Source: RH-AL1 sp965277355
GTDB lineage: Bacteria; Pseudomonadota; Alphaproteobacteria; Rhizobiales; Beijerinckiaceae
Length of the DNA stretch: 64,000 nucleotides
Assembly: GCA_965277355.1 (NCBI GenBank)
Contig: CBDICN010000002.1
Coordinates: forward strand, 1,364,001 to 1,428,000
Direction: 5' to 3'
Shown here: positions 26,274 to 36,164 of the stretch, one piece after another
Layout of the letters: each line of letters opens with the position of its first letter
How positions within the stretch are numbered: position 1 is the stretch's first letter
Translations under genes and position numbers: made by a program
The notes under the pieces: model-generated
What the model was told of the DNA's origin: nothing
Seen by the model: only the letters and a program-made list of their open reading frames with translations
The model's database searches: none

Positions 26274-26615
26274 TCATGGGAGCTGGCTCTGGAACGTAAG
26301 CAACACGAGCTTCAAACCAGGTAAGTCTTCCTCGACAACGTTCGTAAAAAGCGCAAGGCGAACGGCCTGATAATCGTGTCGTAGCACATTGCCGATGCCG
26401 GCGATCTGCCGCCAGGGGATCTCGGGAGCGGTGGCCTTCATCTCGTCGGGTATGTGACTACTGGCTTCCGAGGATAACCTCGATCGCCCGTTCCATGTTA
26501 AGGGCGATGATTGGCGAAAGCGAGCTGTCCGACGACGCACGAGCCTGCATGGTCTCGATCGAGTCGATTGCCGTCAGCATGTCGTAGACCCTGGCGTGAA
26601 CGCCACGTTCGCCAT
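26274..26615 (-). pseudogene. HepT-like HEPN RNase toxin, frameshifted remnant
   Basis: The downstream half reads EMKATAPEIPWRQIAGIGNV then LRHDYQAV, the HEPN active-site region of HepT/DUF86 proteins. The upstream half (VYDMLTAIDSIETMQ to NMERAIEVIL) is in a different frame and meets a TAG at 26458-26460. Comparing the junction with the family pattern (IxSEASxHIPDE) suggests loss of two bases near 26468. Near the ATG at 26615, which overlaps the mntA stop as TGATG, a further one-base loss after MA is needed to join the frames. So at least one and probably two frameshifts inactivate it. The partner mntA is intact. Confidence 0.8.
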
Positions 26616-26911
26616 CAGAAGATCTTTACCGCTTCGTGTTCGATCTCATCCTTCATCAGCGGATGCAGCCCATCGCTCATCGCGACATCAACCGCCATGC
26701 GCAGGTCGTCCTCGACCATATGCTTGGCGGCAACCAGATCGAGAAGGGTGAAGCTTGTGTCCCCCGGCACCTCGAGAACGATGTCGAGATCCGAAGCTTC
26801 AGTCGCCTCGTCGCGCGCGGTCGAGCCGAAGAGGAACAGCGATGTCGCGCCGAGCGCACGCAAGCGCGGCTCGAAAGTCTTCAACCTCGATATCGCCTCG
26901 GCCCGTCCCAT
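26615..26911 (-). CDS. mntA: MntA-like minimal nucleotidyltransferase (antitoxin of a HepT/MntA pair)
   Basis: A 98-residue minimal nucleotidyltransferase. The active-site motif is GSTARDEATEASDLD, which fits the GSx10DxD pattern of MntA antitoxins; these AMPylate and so silence the HepT toxin. The protein ends DEIEHEAVKIF, as in complete family members. It is upstream of, and would be coupled to, the hepT remnant. With the toxin broken, the gene has no obvious target and may be a relic. The start at 26911 is supported by MGRAEAISRLKTFEPRLRAL, the usual first helix. Confidence 0.85.
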   Translation of the reverse strand: MGRAEAISRLKTFEPRLRALGATSLFLFGSTARDEATEASDLDIVLEVPGDTSFTLLDLVAAKHMVEDDLRMAVDVAMSDGLHPLMKDEIEHEAVKIF

Positions 26912-26987
26912 GGCCGCAAAATAACAGAAGCCTCCTGCGCAACCAAGCGGGCTCCAGCCTCTCTATCCCTCTGCAATCCCCGGACGG

Positions 26988-27847
26988 CTAGATCGACAGC
27001 ACCTTCGCGTGGTGGGTGAAGTGGTCCTCCATGAAGGTCTGCATCGTATAATACGAGTGGTCGTAGCCCTCCTGCATGCGCAGGTTCAAAGGCTGCCCGG
27101 CCGCCTTGCAGGCCGCCTCGAACAGATGCGGGTGCAGCTCTTTCTCGAGGAACTGGTCCGCCGTGCCCTGGTCGATCAGGATGTGCGACTGTTTCTTGCC
27201 GGCCTTGACGAGCTCGGTCGCGTCCCATTCCTTCCAGGCCGCCGTGTCGGGGCCGAGAAGCTTGCCGAACGCCTTCTCGCCCCAGGGGCAGGACGACGGC
27301 GCCACGATCGGCGCGAAGGCCGACACCGACTTGAAGCGCTCCGGATGACGCAGCGCGGTGACCAGCGCGCCGTGGCCGCCCATCGAGTGGCCGAACACGC
27401 CCCAGGTACCGTCGACCGGGAAGTGCGCCTCGATAAGGTCCGGAAGCTCCTTGGCGACGTAGGTGCCCATCTGGTAGCCGTTCTTCCACGGCGCCTGCGC
27501 CGCATTCACGTAGAAGCTGGCGCCAATCCCGAAATCGTAATTTTCGTCATCGCCGGGATAGCGCTTGTCGCGCGGCGAGGTGTCGGGCGCCACGAGGACG
27601 ATGCCGTGTTTGGCGGCAAGGCGCTGCGCGCCGCCCTTGATGATGAAGGTCGTGTGATCGCAGGTGAGCCCGGCGAGGTAGAGCAACGCCGGGCATTTGC
27701 CCGACTTCGCCTGAGGCGGCAGGTAGACGGTGAAGTTCATCGGGCCGCCGATCGCCGACGACTGGTGCTTGTAGAACGTGTTGTCGCCGCCAAAGCAGAC
27801 GTGCGACCCGGTCTTCTCCGGTGCGGAAGTTTTCGATGACTCCTGCA

Positions 27848-27848
<1 letters not shown>
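26988..27848 (-). CDS. fghA: S-formylglutathione hydrolase
   Basis: A 286-residue esterase-D-family serine hydrolase that splits S-formylglutathione to formate and glutathione, the second step of glutathione-dependent formaldehyde detoxification. The nucleophile is Ser155 in GHSMGGHGA, with the oxyanion region YLAGLTCDHTTFI and the acid and His near IDQGTADQFL and GYDHSYYTM. The start at 27848 overlaps the stop of frmA by one base, so the genes are coupled. The N-terminal ~10 residues are polar and vary in the family. Length is standard. Confidence 0.97.
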
Positions 27849-28960
<1,112 letters not shown>

Positions 28961-29214
28961 CGTCGGGCTCTCCGTTGGATCGGTCCTGGGTCGGTTGTTT
29001 AGCGTGTCCCTATACGGATTTAGAACCTGGGGCTAGACTGGCAAAGTGGCAATATTTTCCGTCGCCTTGCGCATCGGCACGCGTTCGCCTCCGATGCGAA
29101 GGGTGGGTGTCCCGAAGGGTCTGAAGGAAAACGACGCGGCCCGGAGACGTGCCGCCGATTGGTCTGCCATCCGGGACGCCGTCGCCTCCGCCGCTTCGCT
29201 CGGGACCCGCACCC

Positions 29215-29637
29215 ATGCCGTCGATCATCGTCACGCCGCGCATCGCCATCGAGGAGAGCGAGCTCGATTACGCGTTCGCGCGCGCCAGCGGCCCAGGCGG
29301 GCAGAACGTCAACAAGGTGGAGAGCGCGGTGCACCTGCGCTTCGATGTCGGCGCCTCGCCGTCGCTCGATGAGGGGACCAAGGCGCGTCTTGCGCGTCTC
29401 GCCGGCAGCCGGCTCACCAACGAGGGCATCCTGGTCATCTTCGCGCAGAGCCACCGCAGCCAGGAGCGTAACAAGGCCGACGCGCTGGCGCGGCTGCTGG
29501 CGCTGATCGGCGAGGCGGCCGAGCGGCCGAAGTTCCGGGTCAAGACCAGGCCGAGCGTGGCCGCGAAACGGCGCCGCACGGACGCCAAGGTGAAGCGCGG
29601 CGAGACCAAGCGCATGCGCGGCCGGCCGCCGGAGTAG
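29215..29637 (+). CDS. arfB: Peptidyl-tRNA hydrolase ArfB (ribosome rescue)
   Basis: A 140-residue protein with the release-factor GGQ motif in ASGPGGQNVNKVESAV, used to hydrolyse peptidyl-tRNA on stalled ribosomes. The domain begins ITPRIAIEESELDYAF-like (IVTPRIAIEESELDYAFARA) and the basic C-terminal tail (VKTRPSVAAKRRRTDAK, KRGETKRMRGRPP) enters the empty mRNA channel. The Met at 29215 is preferred to upstream in-frame codons because ArfB proteins start about 20 residues before the GGQ; the upstream extension (PPIGLPSGTPSPPP) looks non-coding. The gene is monocistronic. Confidence 0.95.
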   Translation: MPSIIVTPRIAIEESELDYAFARASGPGGQNVNKVESAVHLRFDVGASPSLDEGTKARLARLAGSRLTNEGILVIFAQSHRSQERNKADALARLLALIGEAAERPKFRVKTRPSVAAKRRRTDAKVKRGETKRMRGRPPE

Positions 29638-29734
29638 GCAGCATTCTCCGCTGCGCCTGCCTGCTTTTGGAACGGACCCGCTTTTAACAAAGCTGCCAGG
29701 GCTCCAACGAGGTGTTGCCACCGGAACTCCCCTT

Positions 29735-29766
29735 GAGATGCGCTTGTTGTGAGATGCGCTTGTTGT
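29735..29766. repeat. 16-bp perfect tandem duplication
   Basis: The unit GAGATGCGCTTGTTGT occurs twice in direct tandem at 29735-29750 and 29751-29766, within the spacer before the small secreted-protein gene. It has no coding meaning that I can see and looks like a recent slippage duplication. Confidence 0.9.
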
Positions 29767-29820
29767 CGCGCGTGTCTGGCTGCCCTCGACCTCCCATCGC
29801 GGCCCAAAGGAATCGGTAGC

Positions 29821-30084
29821 ATGCGTAATTCAGCTTTCGCCATCACCGTCTTGGTGGCTGCATTCGTCAGCACGCCGTCGTTCGCAATGACCGTCCCGAA
29901 TCTGGATGCCGCGACGTCCAAGCCGATCGTGCTCGCCAGTGGCCCCTGTGCGCTCGGCTACAACTTCGACGCTTATCGCGGCAAGTGTCGCTCGGCTCGC
30001 TTCGGCTTCGGCCGCAGCTACTATCCAGGCGGTCGCTGCATCATCCGCCCGACGCCGTATGGGCCGAAACGCTTCTGCGGCTGA
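29821..30084 (+). CDS. Small secreted Cys-containing protein, function unknown
   Basis: An 87-residue protein. Residues 1-22 form a signal peptide ending SFA. The mature part is basic with aromatic residues and four cysteines (CALGYNFDAYRGKC, GGRCIIRP, RFCG), spaced as two likely disulfides, and a Gly/Tyr/Arg-rich middle. The start is supported by AAAGGA nine bases upstream. Short secreted proteins of this kind are common in Hyphomicrobiales, but I do not recognise a named family. Confidence 0.75.
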   Translation: MRNSAFAITVLVAAFVSTPSFAMTVPNLDAATSKPIVLASGPCALGYNFDAYRGKCRSARFGFGRSYYPGGRCIIRPTPYGPKRFCG

Positions 30085-30088
30085 GCTT

Positions 30089-31219
30089 TCATTCGCCGGT
30101 AAGCACCATCTCGTCGCGATGTATCAGCTCGGCTCGCCCCGGCGCGCCGAGCACACTCTCGATGTCGCTCGAGCGGCGACCGATGATGAGTTCGGCCTTG
30201 TCCGCCGAGTAGGCGACGAGCCCACGTCCAACCTCGCCGTGTTGCCCCCGGATGAGCACGCAATCGCCGCGCTTGAAATTGCCTTCCACCCGCACGACGC
30301 CCGCCGGCAGCAGGGAGTTGCCGGCGAGGATCGCGCGTGCGGCGCCTTCGTCGACGTAAAGGATGCCGCGCGGCTCCACGGAGCCGGCGATCCATTTCTT
30401 GCGCGCGGTCACGGGATTCGAGGGTGACGGAAACCAGGTGCACGCGCCTCCGTTCATGAGGTGCCGGATCGGATGCTCGCGGCGCCCGTCGGTGATCGCC
30501 ATCGTGGTGCCGCCTCCGGTCGCGATCTTCCCGGCCTCGATCTTCGTACGCATGCCGCCGCGCGCGAACGCCGAGGCCGGGCCGCCGGCCATCGCCTCGA
30601 TCTGTGCGTTGATGCGGGGCACCAGCGCGATCAGCGTGGCGGCGGGATCGCTCGCCGGCGGTGCCGTGAACAGGCCGGCGACGTCGGACAGCAGGACTAA
30701 GAGGTCGGCGCTGGCCATGGTGGCGATGCGGGCGGCGAGCCTGTCGTTGTCGCCGTAGCGGATCTCGGCGGTGGCGACACTGTCGTTCTCGTTGAACACC
30801 GGCACCGCCTTCATCGCCAGCAGACGGGCGATGGTGGCGCGGGCGTTGAGGTAGCGGCGGCGCTCCTCGGTGTCGCCGAAGGTGACGAGGATCTGCCCGG
30901 CTGTGATCCCGACGTCGCCCAGCACCTCCGCCCAGGTGCGGGCCAGCGCGATCTGCCCCACGGCGGCGGCCGCTTGGCTGTCCTCCAGCCTGAGCGCCCC
31001 CGCCGGCAGGCCGAGCACGCGGCGCCCCAGCGCGATCGAGCCCGAGGACACGACCATCACCTCGGCGCCACGCGCCTGCAGCGCCGCGATATCCTGAGCC
31101 AGCGCGCGCAGCCACGCCTGCCGCACCCCATCCCTGTCGACGAGCAGCGAGGAGCCGACCTTGATGACGATCCGGCGGAAGTCGGCGAGGCGGGGAAGAG
31201 GCTGGTCGGGCGAGATCAT
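30089..31219 (-). CDS. proB: Glutamate 5-kinase with C-terminal PUA domain
   Basis: A 376-residue kinase that phosphorylates the gamma-carboxyl of glutamate in the first step of proline synthesis. The amino-acid kinase domain shows VIKVGSSLLVDRDG, VVSSGSIALGRRVLGL, FNENDSVAT and GGMRTKIEAGKIATGGG. The PUA domain begins near residue 280 (GILYVDEGAARAILAGNSLL, GNFKRGDCVLIRG). The Met at 31219 gives the standard length; the long open frame upstream is a shadow. In many alphaproteobacteria proB sits between obgE and proA, but neither is here, so the gene is separated from its pathway partner. Confidence 0.96.
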   Translation of the reverse strand: MISPDQPLPRLADFRRIVIKVGSSLLVDRDGVRQAWLRALAQDIAALQARGAEVMVVSSGSIALGRRVLGLPAGALRLEDSQAAAAVGQIALARTWAEVLGDVGITAGQILVTFGDTEERRRYLNARATIARLLAMKAVPVFNENDSVATAEIRYGDNDRLAARIATMASADLLVLLSDVAGLFTAPPASDPAATLIALVPRINAQIEAMAGGPASAFARGGMRTKIEAGKIATGGGTTMAITDGRREHPIRHLMNGGACTWFPSPSNPVTARKKWIAGSVEPRGILYVDEGAARAILAGNSLLPAGVVRVEGNFKRGDCVLIRGQHGEVGRGLVAYSADKAELIIGRRSSDIESVLGAPGRAELIHRDEMVLTGE

Positions 31220-31365
31220 GGGGGCTTGTAGCGGCGCCGCGCGACGCTTGTCATCAGGGCGTCGAAGGCGGATCGCGCGGAACGGGCGCGATTGCGCCCC
31301 CGCTCGACTCGAGCGCGGTGAAGCGGGGTGCTGTTGGACTCGCTGGGGCCGGCCGACCTCCGACG

Positions 31366-32172
31366 CTACAGATCCGGCGTCTTCGCCGCCGCGAGGATCG
31401 GACCCGGCTTGTCGGGGCGCCCGGCCTGGAGCAGGACGACGTAGCCTTCTCCGTCGCCCTTGAGCTCGGGCATGTCGAAGTCGACGGCCTGTCCGGTGTA
31501 GTCGCCGAGCTTCGAGATCGCCCGCACGACGTTGGTATAGGTGACCTTGCGGCCGGAGTTCTGCCCGCGCCCGATCTCGACCGCTTCGGCGCGCACCACC
31601 CGCAGCACGTAGACACCGGCCGCCTCGCGGCCCGGCCTTTCGCCGACCGCGACATGGAGCCTGCCGTCGGGCTCCGACAGCCTCATCGGCACGCTCATCG
31701 CGCCGCCGCGGCCGGCGATCAGCGTGGCATCGCGCGCGATCGCGGCGCGGTCGGCGCCCGCCTCGACACCGACGCCGTCGACGATCGCCTGCGGGGTGAA
31801 GATGCGTCGATCGCCGCGCGCCGCCGCGTAGTCGCGCTGGCGCTGGGTGAAGGCGGCGGAGGCGAGCGTGTCCTTCCAGCCCTCGAAGTCCCACAACGAG
31901 ACGGGATAGGTCACCGCGATGGTCTTCGGCTGCCTGGCCAGTTCGGCGATCAGCCTGTCGGCCGGCGGGCATTTCGGGCAGCCCTGGCTGGTGAACAGCT
32001 CGACGACGCCGGGCGGTGCGCCGTCGCCCGCCAACGCGGCATGCGCGCCGTCGGCCAGGTCTCCCGCGGCGCCCGCGCTCGCCCATGAGGCCGCCAGGAG
32101 AACACAGCCGGCGACCAGCGACGCGGTCGAGGCGCGCGCGGCGGCAAGGGTGCACAGGACCGCTGTTCTCAT
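31366..32172 (-). CDS. Exported DUF1223 protein (thioredoxin-like)
   Basis: A 268-residue protein with an N-terminal signal peptide (hydrophobic residues about 15-33, then SAGAAG). The mature part begins PGVVELFTSQGCPKCPPAD, where the CPKC pair sits at the position of a thioredoxin-type active site, and continues TYPVSLWDFEGWKDT, YAAARGDRRIFTPQAIVDG; these are the DUF1223 signatures. The family is uncharacterised and may act in periplasmic redox chemistry, which is inferred only from the CxxC. It lies between proB and ftsY on the same strand, with gaps of 146 and 86 bases. Confidence 0.88.
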   Translation of the reverse strand: MRTAVLCTLAAARASTASLVAGCVLLAASWASAGAAGDLADGAHAALAGDGAPPGVVELFTSQGCPKCPPADRLIAELARQPKTIAVTYPVSLWDFEGWKDTLASAAFTQRQRDYAAARGDRRIFTPQAIVDGVGVEAGADRAAIARDATLIAGRGGAMSVPMRLSEPDGRLHVAVGERPGREAAGVYVLRVVRAEAVEIGRGQNSGRKVTYTNVVRAISKLGDYTGQAVDFDMPELKGDGEGYVVLLQAGRPDKPGPILAAAKTPDL

Positions 32173-32258
32173 GATTCAATCCGGGAGGTCGCCGTCATTC
32201 TCAACCCAACTAGCCACTTGCCGGTGGAACGGTGCCAATCAAATGAGGGTGAGGTTCA

Positions 32259-33755
32259 TCACGGTTGTCGCGAGCCGGCCTGGCGCTCGATCCCCGCGAT
32301 CGCCTCGGCGAAGTCGCGGGCGGCGAACGGCGCGAGGTCCTCCGCCGTTTCGCCGACGCCGACGAAATGGACCGGCAGCTTGAACGTGTCGGTGATCGCC
32401 ACGAGGATGCCGCCGCGCGCCGTACCGTCGAGCTTGGTCATGACGAGGCCGGTGACGCCGGCGACCTTGCCGAAGATCTCGACCTGGCTCATCGCGTTCT
32501 GACCGACCGTCGCATCGAGCACCAGCAACACGGCATGCGGCGCCCCGGCATCGAGCTTGCGCATGACCCTGATGATCTTCTCGAGCTCCGCCATCAGCTC
32601 GGTGCGGTTCTGCAGCCGCCCGGCGGTGTCCACCAGAAGGATGTCGGCGCCCTTGGCCCGCGCCTCCTCCATCGCCTCGTAGGCGAGGCCGGCGGCGTCC
32701 GACCCCTGCTCGCGGGCGATCACCGCGCAACCCAGCCGATCGCCCCAGATCGTGAGCTGGGCGATCGCCGCGGCGCGGAACGTGTCGCCGGCGGCGAGCA
32801 TCACCTTCTTGCCCTCGCCGGAGAACTTGGCGGCGAGTTTGCCGATCGTCGTCGTCTTGCCGGAGCCGTTGACGCCGACGACGAGGATCACGAAGGGTTT
32901 GCGCGCGTCGATCGCGATCGGCTTGGCGTAGGGCGCGAGCACGCGCTCGACTTCGCTCGCCAGCACCGCTTTGACCTCCTCGGGCGAGACGTCCTTGTCG
33001 TAGCGGCCCTTGCCGACCGCCTCGGAGATGCGGGTCGCGGTTGCGACGCCGAGATCGGCGCGGATCAGGACGTCCTCGAGATCCTCCAGCATCGCATCGT
33101 CGAGCTTGCGCTTGGTGAAGATGTCGCCGATGCCGGTGCCGATCGACGAGGATGAGCGCGCGAGACCCTCGCGCAGCCGCGACCACCAGGAGCGCTTGGC
33201 GGCAGGCTCGGAGGGGAATGGCTCGGCGGCCGGCTCGGCGGCGACGGGTTGTGCGGTGACCGGCGCGGGGTCCGCCGGCGCGGGGATGGTCGGGGCGGGT
33301 TCGCGCGGTGGGATGTCCGGCGAAGGATGCGTCGGCGGCTCAAGCTCCGCGACGGCCGGCTCGGCTGGGGAGGCCGCAACAGGCTTCGGCGGTGCGGCCT
33401 CGATCTCGGCGGCTGGCACGGCGGCCGGGCGCGGCGCCTCCGGCGCCAGCACGACCGCCGTGGCCGGCTCCTGCAACGGCACACCTGCGTCCAAAGGCAC
33501 ACCTGCGTCCAAAGGCACACCCGCGTCCAAAGGCACACCCGCGTCCAAAGGCACACCCGCGTCCAAAGGCACACCCGCGTCGATCGCGGCGAGTTCGCGC
33601 TCGATGCCGGCGTCGGGTCGAGCCTCGGGCAGGATATCGATCGGCGCTGCCGCTTCGTCCGCCTTCGGCGGGACCGCCGGCCCCTCTTCCGTCCGCGTGA
33701 ACAGGCGGCGGAAAAACCCCGGCTTCGGCTTGGCCGGCTCGCTCTTGTCGCTCAA
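32259..33755 (-). CDS. ftsY: Signal recognition particle receptor FtsY, with hexapeptide-repeat N-terminal domain
   Basis: A 498-residue GTPase that docks SRP-ribosome complexes on the inner membrane. The NG domain occupies about residues 200-498, with G1 VGVNGSGKTTTIGKLA, DTFRAAA, DTAGRLQNRTELM, TKLDGTARGG and GVGETAEDL. The N-terminal A domain (about 200 residues) is Ala/Pro/Glu-rich and holds six perfect DAGVPL units near residues 58-93. The protein starts MSDKSEPAKPKPGFFRRLF, with an amphipathic membrane-binding helix. FtsY A domains vary widely, so the repeat need not impair function. Confidence 0.96.
   Translation of the reverse strand: MSDKSEPAKPKPGFFRRLFTRTEEGPAVPPKADEAAAPIDILPEARPDAGIERELAAIDAGVPLDAGVPLDAGVPLDAGVPLDAGVPLDAGVPLQEPATAVVLAPEAPRPAAVPAAEIEAAPPKPVAASPAEPAVAELEPPTHPSPDIPPREPAPTIPAPADPAPVTAQPVAAEPAAEPFPSEPAAKRSWWSRLREGLARSSSSIGTGIGDIFTKRKLDDAMLEDLEDVLIRADLGVATATRISEAVGKGRYDKDVSPEEVKAVLASEVERVLAPYAKPIAIDARKPFVILVVGVNGSGKTTTIGKLAAKFSGEGKKVMLAAGDTFRAAAIAQLTIWGDRLGCAVIAREQGSDAAGLAYEAMEEARAKGADILLVDTAGRLQNRTELMAELEKIIRVMRKLDAGAPHAVLLVLDATVGQNAMSQVEIFGKVAGVTGLVMTKLDGTARGGILVAITDTFKLPVHFVGVGETAEDLAPFAARDFAEAIAGIERQAGSRQP
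33478..33585. repeat. 18-bp tandem array (six units) inside ftsY
   Basis: Six consecutive 18-bp units run from 33478 to 33585. The plus-strand unit is GGCACACCCGCGTCCAAA; the first two copies carry CCTGCG in place of CCCGCG, and the last copy ends differently. On the coding strand they give (DAGVPL)6 in the A domain. The near-identity at DNA level, not just protein level, points to recent expansion by slippage or unequal exchange. Confidence 0.95.
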
Positions 33756-33839
33756 TAAGCCTCACGCATGTGCGGAATGACCGTCGCGTCATATCGGGTC
33801 TCGGCCGTCGCCGCAAAAGCTCGACCTTACCCGGTGGCG

Positions 33840-35990
33840 TCAAGCGGTCCTGATCCTGGCGATGAAGCCGAGGACTTCCTCATTGAGCCGGCCGCTTTCG
33901 TCGGCGAGTTTGGCGGTCTCGATCAGCATCTCGGCGGCGGCCTCGCCTGTCTGCGACGTCGCGCGACCGACATCGACGATCGCCGCTTTAAACCGCTGCG
34001 TGTTGGCCACGCTGCCTGCGAGCGATTGCTCGATCCGCGACGTCGCCTCGCCTTGTGCCGTCACGGCACCGGTGATCGAGGACGATATCGCGTTGATCTC
34101 GGCGACGGTGCCCCCGATCATGGTCAGCGTCTCGGCCGCCTCCTGCGCGGTGGCCTGCATCGCCTTGATTTGATCGTCGATCTCGCCCGTCGCCTCGCTC
34201 GTGCGCGCGGCCAGCGCCTTGACCTCCTGAGCGACGACGGCGAATCCGCGACCGGCCTCGCCGGCCCGCGCCGCCTCGATCGCCGCGTTGAGCGCGAGCA
34301 AGTTGGTGCGCGACGCGATCCCACCGATCATCGCCACGATCTCGCCGATTCGGGAGGCGCGCGACGACAGTTCGGCGGTGACCGCGCTCGAGGTCGCCGC
34401 CTGCGTGGACGCCTCTTGCGCGATCCGGCGCACCTGGCTCGCCTCGATGGCGACGCCGTCGATCGACAGCCTGAGTTCGTTCGCCGCCGCGTCCACCGCT
34501 ACGATCTTGCGTTCGGTCCCCGCGGCGACTCCCACGATGACCTGCGTCCGATCGGCCGAAGCCACCGCCGCCGCCGCCACGGCTTCGGCGCGACGCATGA
34601 TCGTGCGCGAGGTCTCCTCGACGGCGGACGCGACCGATTGCACCGATCGCGCCAGCCCGTCGGCAAGCTGCTGCTGCTCGGCGCGGCGCGCCGACGAAAA
34701 TTCCGCCTCGCGCGCGACCTCGGCGCGTCGCAGCCGGCCGACCTCTTGCTCCGAGCGCTTGAACGCGACGAGCGTTCTGGCGATCGAGCCGATCTCGTCC
34801 CTGCGCGAGGTCTCGGCGCAGCCGTCGGCACCGGTATCCTGATGGAGCGTCTTGATGAAGCCTTCGATGTTGGACAGCGGCTTCGTTACGATCTCCCGCA
34901 CCGCGAGGAGAATGACGGCCGTCATCGCCGCGATCACGCAGAACACGGCGACGGCGCCGGTCGGAACTTGCCTCAGCGGCGCGGGGACCGCGGCCGCGTC
35001 GATCGGCATGTCCGAAATGACGTACCATGGCGTCCGCGCGGACTTGAACCAGACGGAGCGCCAGCTGCGCAGGACCGGCCCCGCGGCGCCGGCGATCAAA
35101 GTATCGCCGAGGCGTTGGCTTTCCGGACGCGCGAAGTCGGCCGCGAGGTCGCCGCGACCGCCTTGCTCCGCGAGCGACGTGCCCACCAGCTGTGGCTTCG
35201 TCGTCGCCACCACGGTGCCGCTGTGCGACGCCAAGGTGATGTCGCTGCCGATCGGACGCGCCATCGCGGCGATCGCGTCCTGAAGAGGCGCGACCTCGAT
35301 GTCGACGCCGGTCGCGCCGAGCACCCTGCCCTCGACAATGATCGGCTCGGCGTAGGAGACGACGGCGACCGGCCGCTCGTCCTGCAGAAAATAATAGGGA
35401 TCGCTGAGGAAGGCTTCCCCCGCGTCCAGCGGGGTTCGGAACAGCGCCGCGTTGGGGCCGTCGTAGCCTTTGACGATGTCCCTCTCGATCCCGCGGTCGG
35501 TCCGATGCCAGTAGGTAAGATAACGGCCACTCTTGTCCGAGGTGGCCGTCCCGGCGAAGTCCTTGTCGCGCGCGTCGAAGGCGTCGGTCTTCCACACCGC
35601 CCAAGCGCCGTAGTGGACGCGATCCGTATCGAGCAGGTGCTTGAGCAGGAGGTCGGCGACATGTCGGTCGGGATCGTAGCGATGCAAGGCGGCAAGGCTT
35701 CCCTTGATGCCGGCCCCGCTCCCCAGCGAGCGCTCGAACACCGCGCGGACTTTTTCGGCCAGCGCGTCGGATTTCTCGACCGCGGCCATCTCGGATCTGG
35801 CGTTCGCCTCGAGCTGGGCGCGGCGAAAGAAATAGCCGAAGCTGAACAGGGCTGCTGCCAGCATGCAAAGCACGAGAATCGTCCCCAGGCGCGCGCCAAG
35901 GGTGAGCCTGCGCCCCGCCAGCCTGCCTGCGAACGACGACCGCGCGCCGCCGCGGTTCGGTTCGGTCGGGTGTTCGGCGATCGTCGGCAA
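33840..35990 (-). CDS. Methyl-accepting chemotaxis protein with periplasmic Cache-type sensor
   Basis: A 716-residue chemoreceptor. Residues about 32-52 form the first membrane helix. The periplasmic part (about 55-330) has the dCache pattern YGAWAVWKTDAFD, YYFLQDERPVAVVSYAEPI and GATGVDIEVAPLQDAI, shown in part. A second helix near 335-355 is followed by a HAMP domain (REIVTKPLSNIEGF) and the signalling domain with the hairpin tip IASRTNLLALNAAIEAARAG. No CheR/CheB pentapeptide tail is present. The initiator is TTG at 35990 with AAGGTGG upstream. No other chemotaxis genes are nearby, so it is an orphan receptor. Confidence 0.95.
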   Translation of the reverse strand: MPTIAEHPTEPNRGGARSSFAGRLAGRRLTLGARLGTILVLCMLAAALFSFGYFFRRAQLEANARSEMAAVEKSDALAEKVRAVFERSLGSGAGIKGSLAALHRYDPDRHVADLLLKHLLDTDRVHYGAWAVWKTDAFDARDKDFAGTATSDKSGRYLTYWHRTDRGIERDIVKGYDGPNAALFRTPLDAGEAFLSDPYYFLQDERPVAVVSYAEPIIVEGRVLGATGVDIEVAPLQDAIAAMARPIGSDITLASHSGTVVATTKPQLVGTSLAEQGGRGDLAADFARPESQRLGDTLIAGAAGPVLRSWRSVWFKSARTPWYVISDMPIDAAAVPAPLRQVPTGAVAVFCVIAAMTAVILLAVREIVTKPLSNIEGFIKTLHQDTGADGCAETSRRDEIGSIARTLVAFKRSEQEVGRLRRAEVAREAEFSSARRAEQQQLADGLARSVQSVASAVEETSRTIMRRAEAVAAAAVASADRTQVIVGVAAGTERKIVAVDAAANELRLSIDGVAIEASQVRRIAQEASTQAATSSAVTAELSSRASRIGEIVAMIGGIASRTNLLALNAAIEAARAGEAGRGFAVVAQEVKALAARTSEATGEIDDQIKAMQATAQEAAETLTMIGGTVAEINAISSSITGAVTAQGEATSRIEQSLAGSVANTQRFKAAIVDVGRATSQTGEAAAEMLIETAKLADESGRLNEEVLGFIARIRTA

Positions 35991-36164
35991 GAGGAGCCAC
36001 CTTCAGCTGAGACATTTTGTCTTTGAAGCATCAAGGTTAAGGTTTCGCCTTCGATCTCGCGGGTCGCGCTCCGGTTCCTCGCCGCCCCGCCATGTCCGCG
36101 GACCGCTTGATCAGTTCGGGTCGGGCGCCTCCCGTCCGTCTCCATTAATGTCAAACGTGCCTCA

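Noticed and set aside
26390..26420. Loss of the catalytic Arg in the HepT Rx4HxY motif (the sequence reads GNVLRHDY).
   Set aside because: A branch of the DUF86 family naturally has IGNVLRHEY at this place, so the residue is not evidence of inactivation; the frameshift is.
33478..33585. CRISPR-like array.
   Set aside because: The 18-bp units are contiguous without spacers and are translated as a hexapeptide repeat in ftsY.
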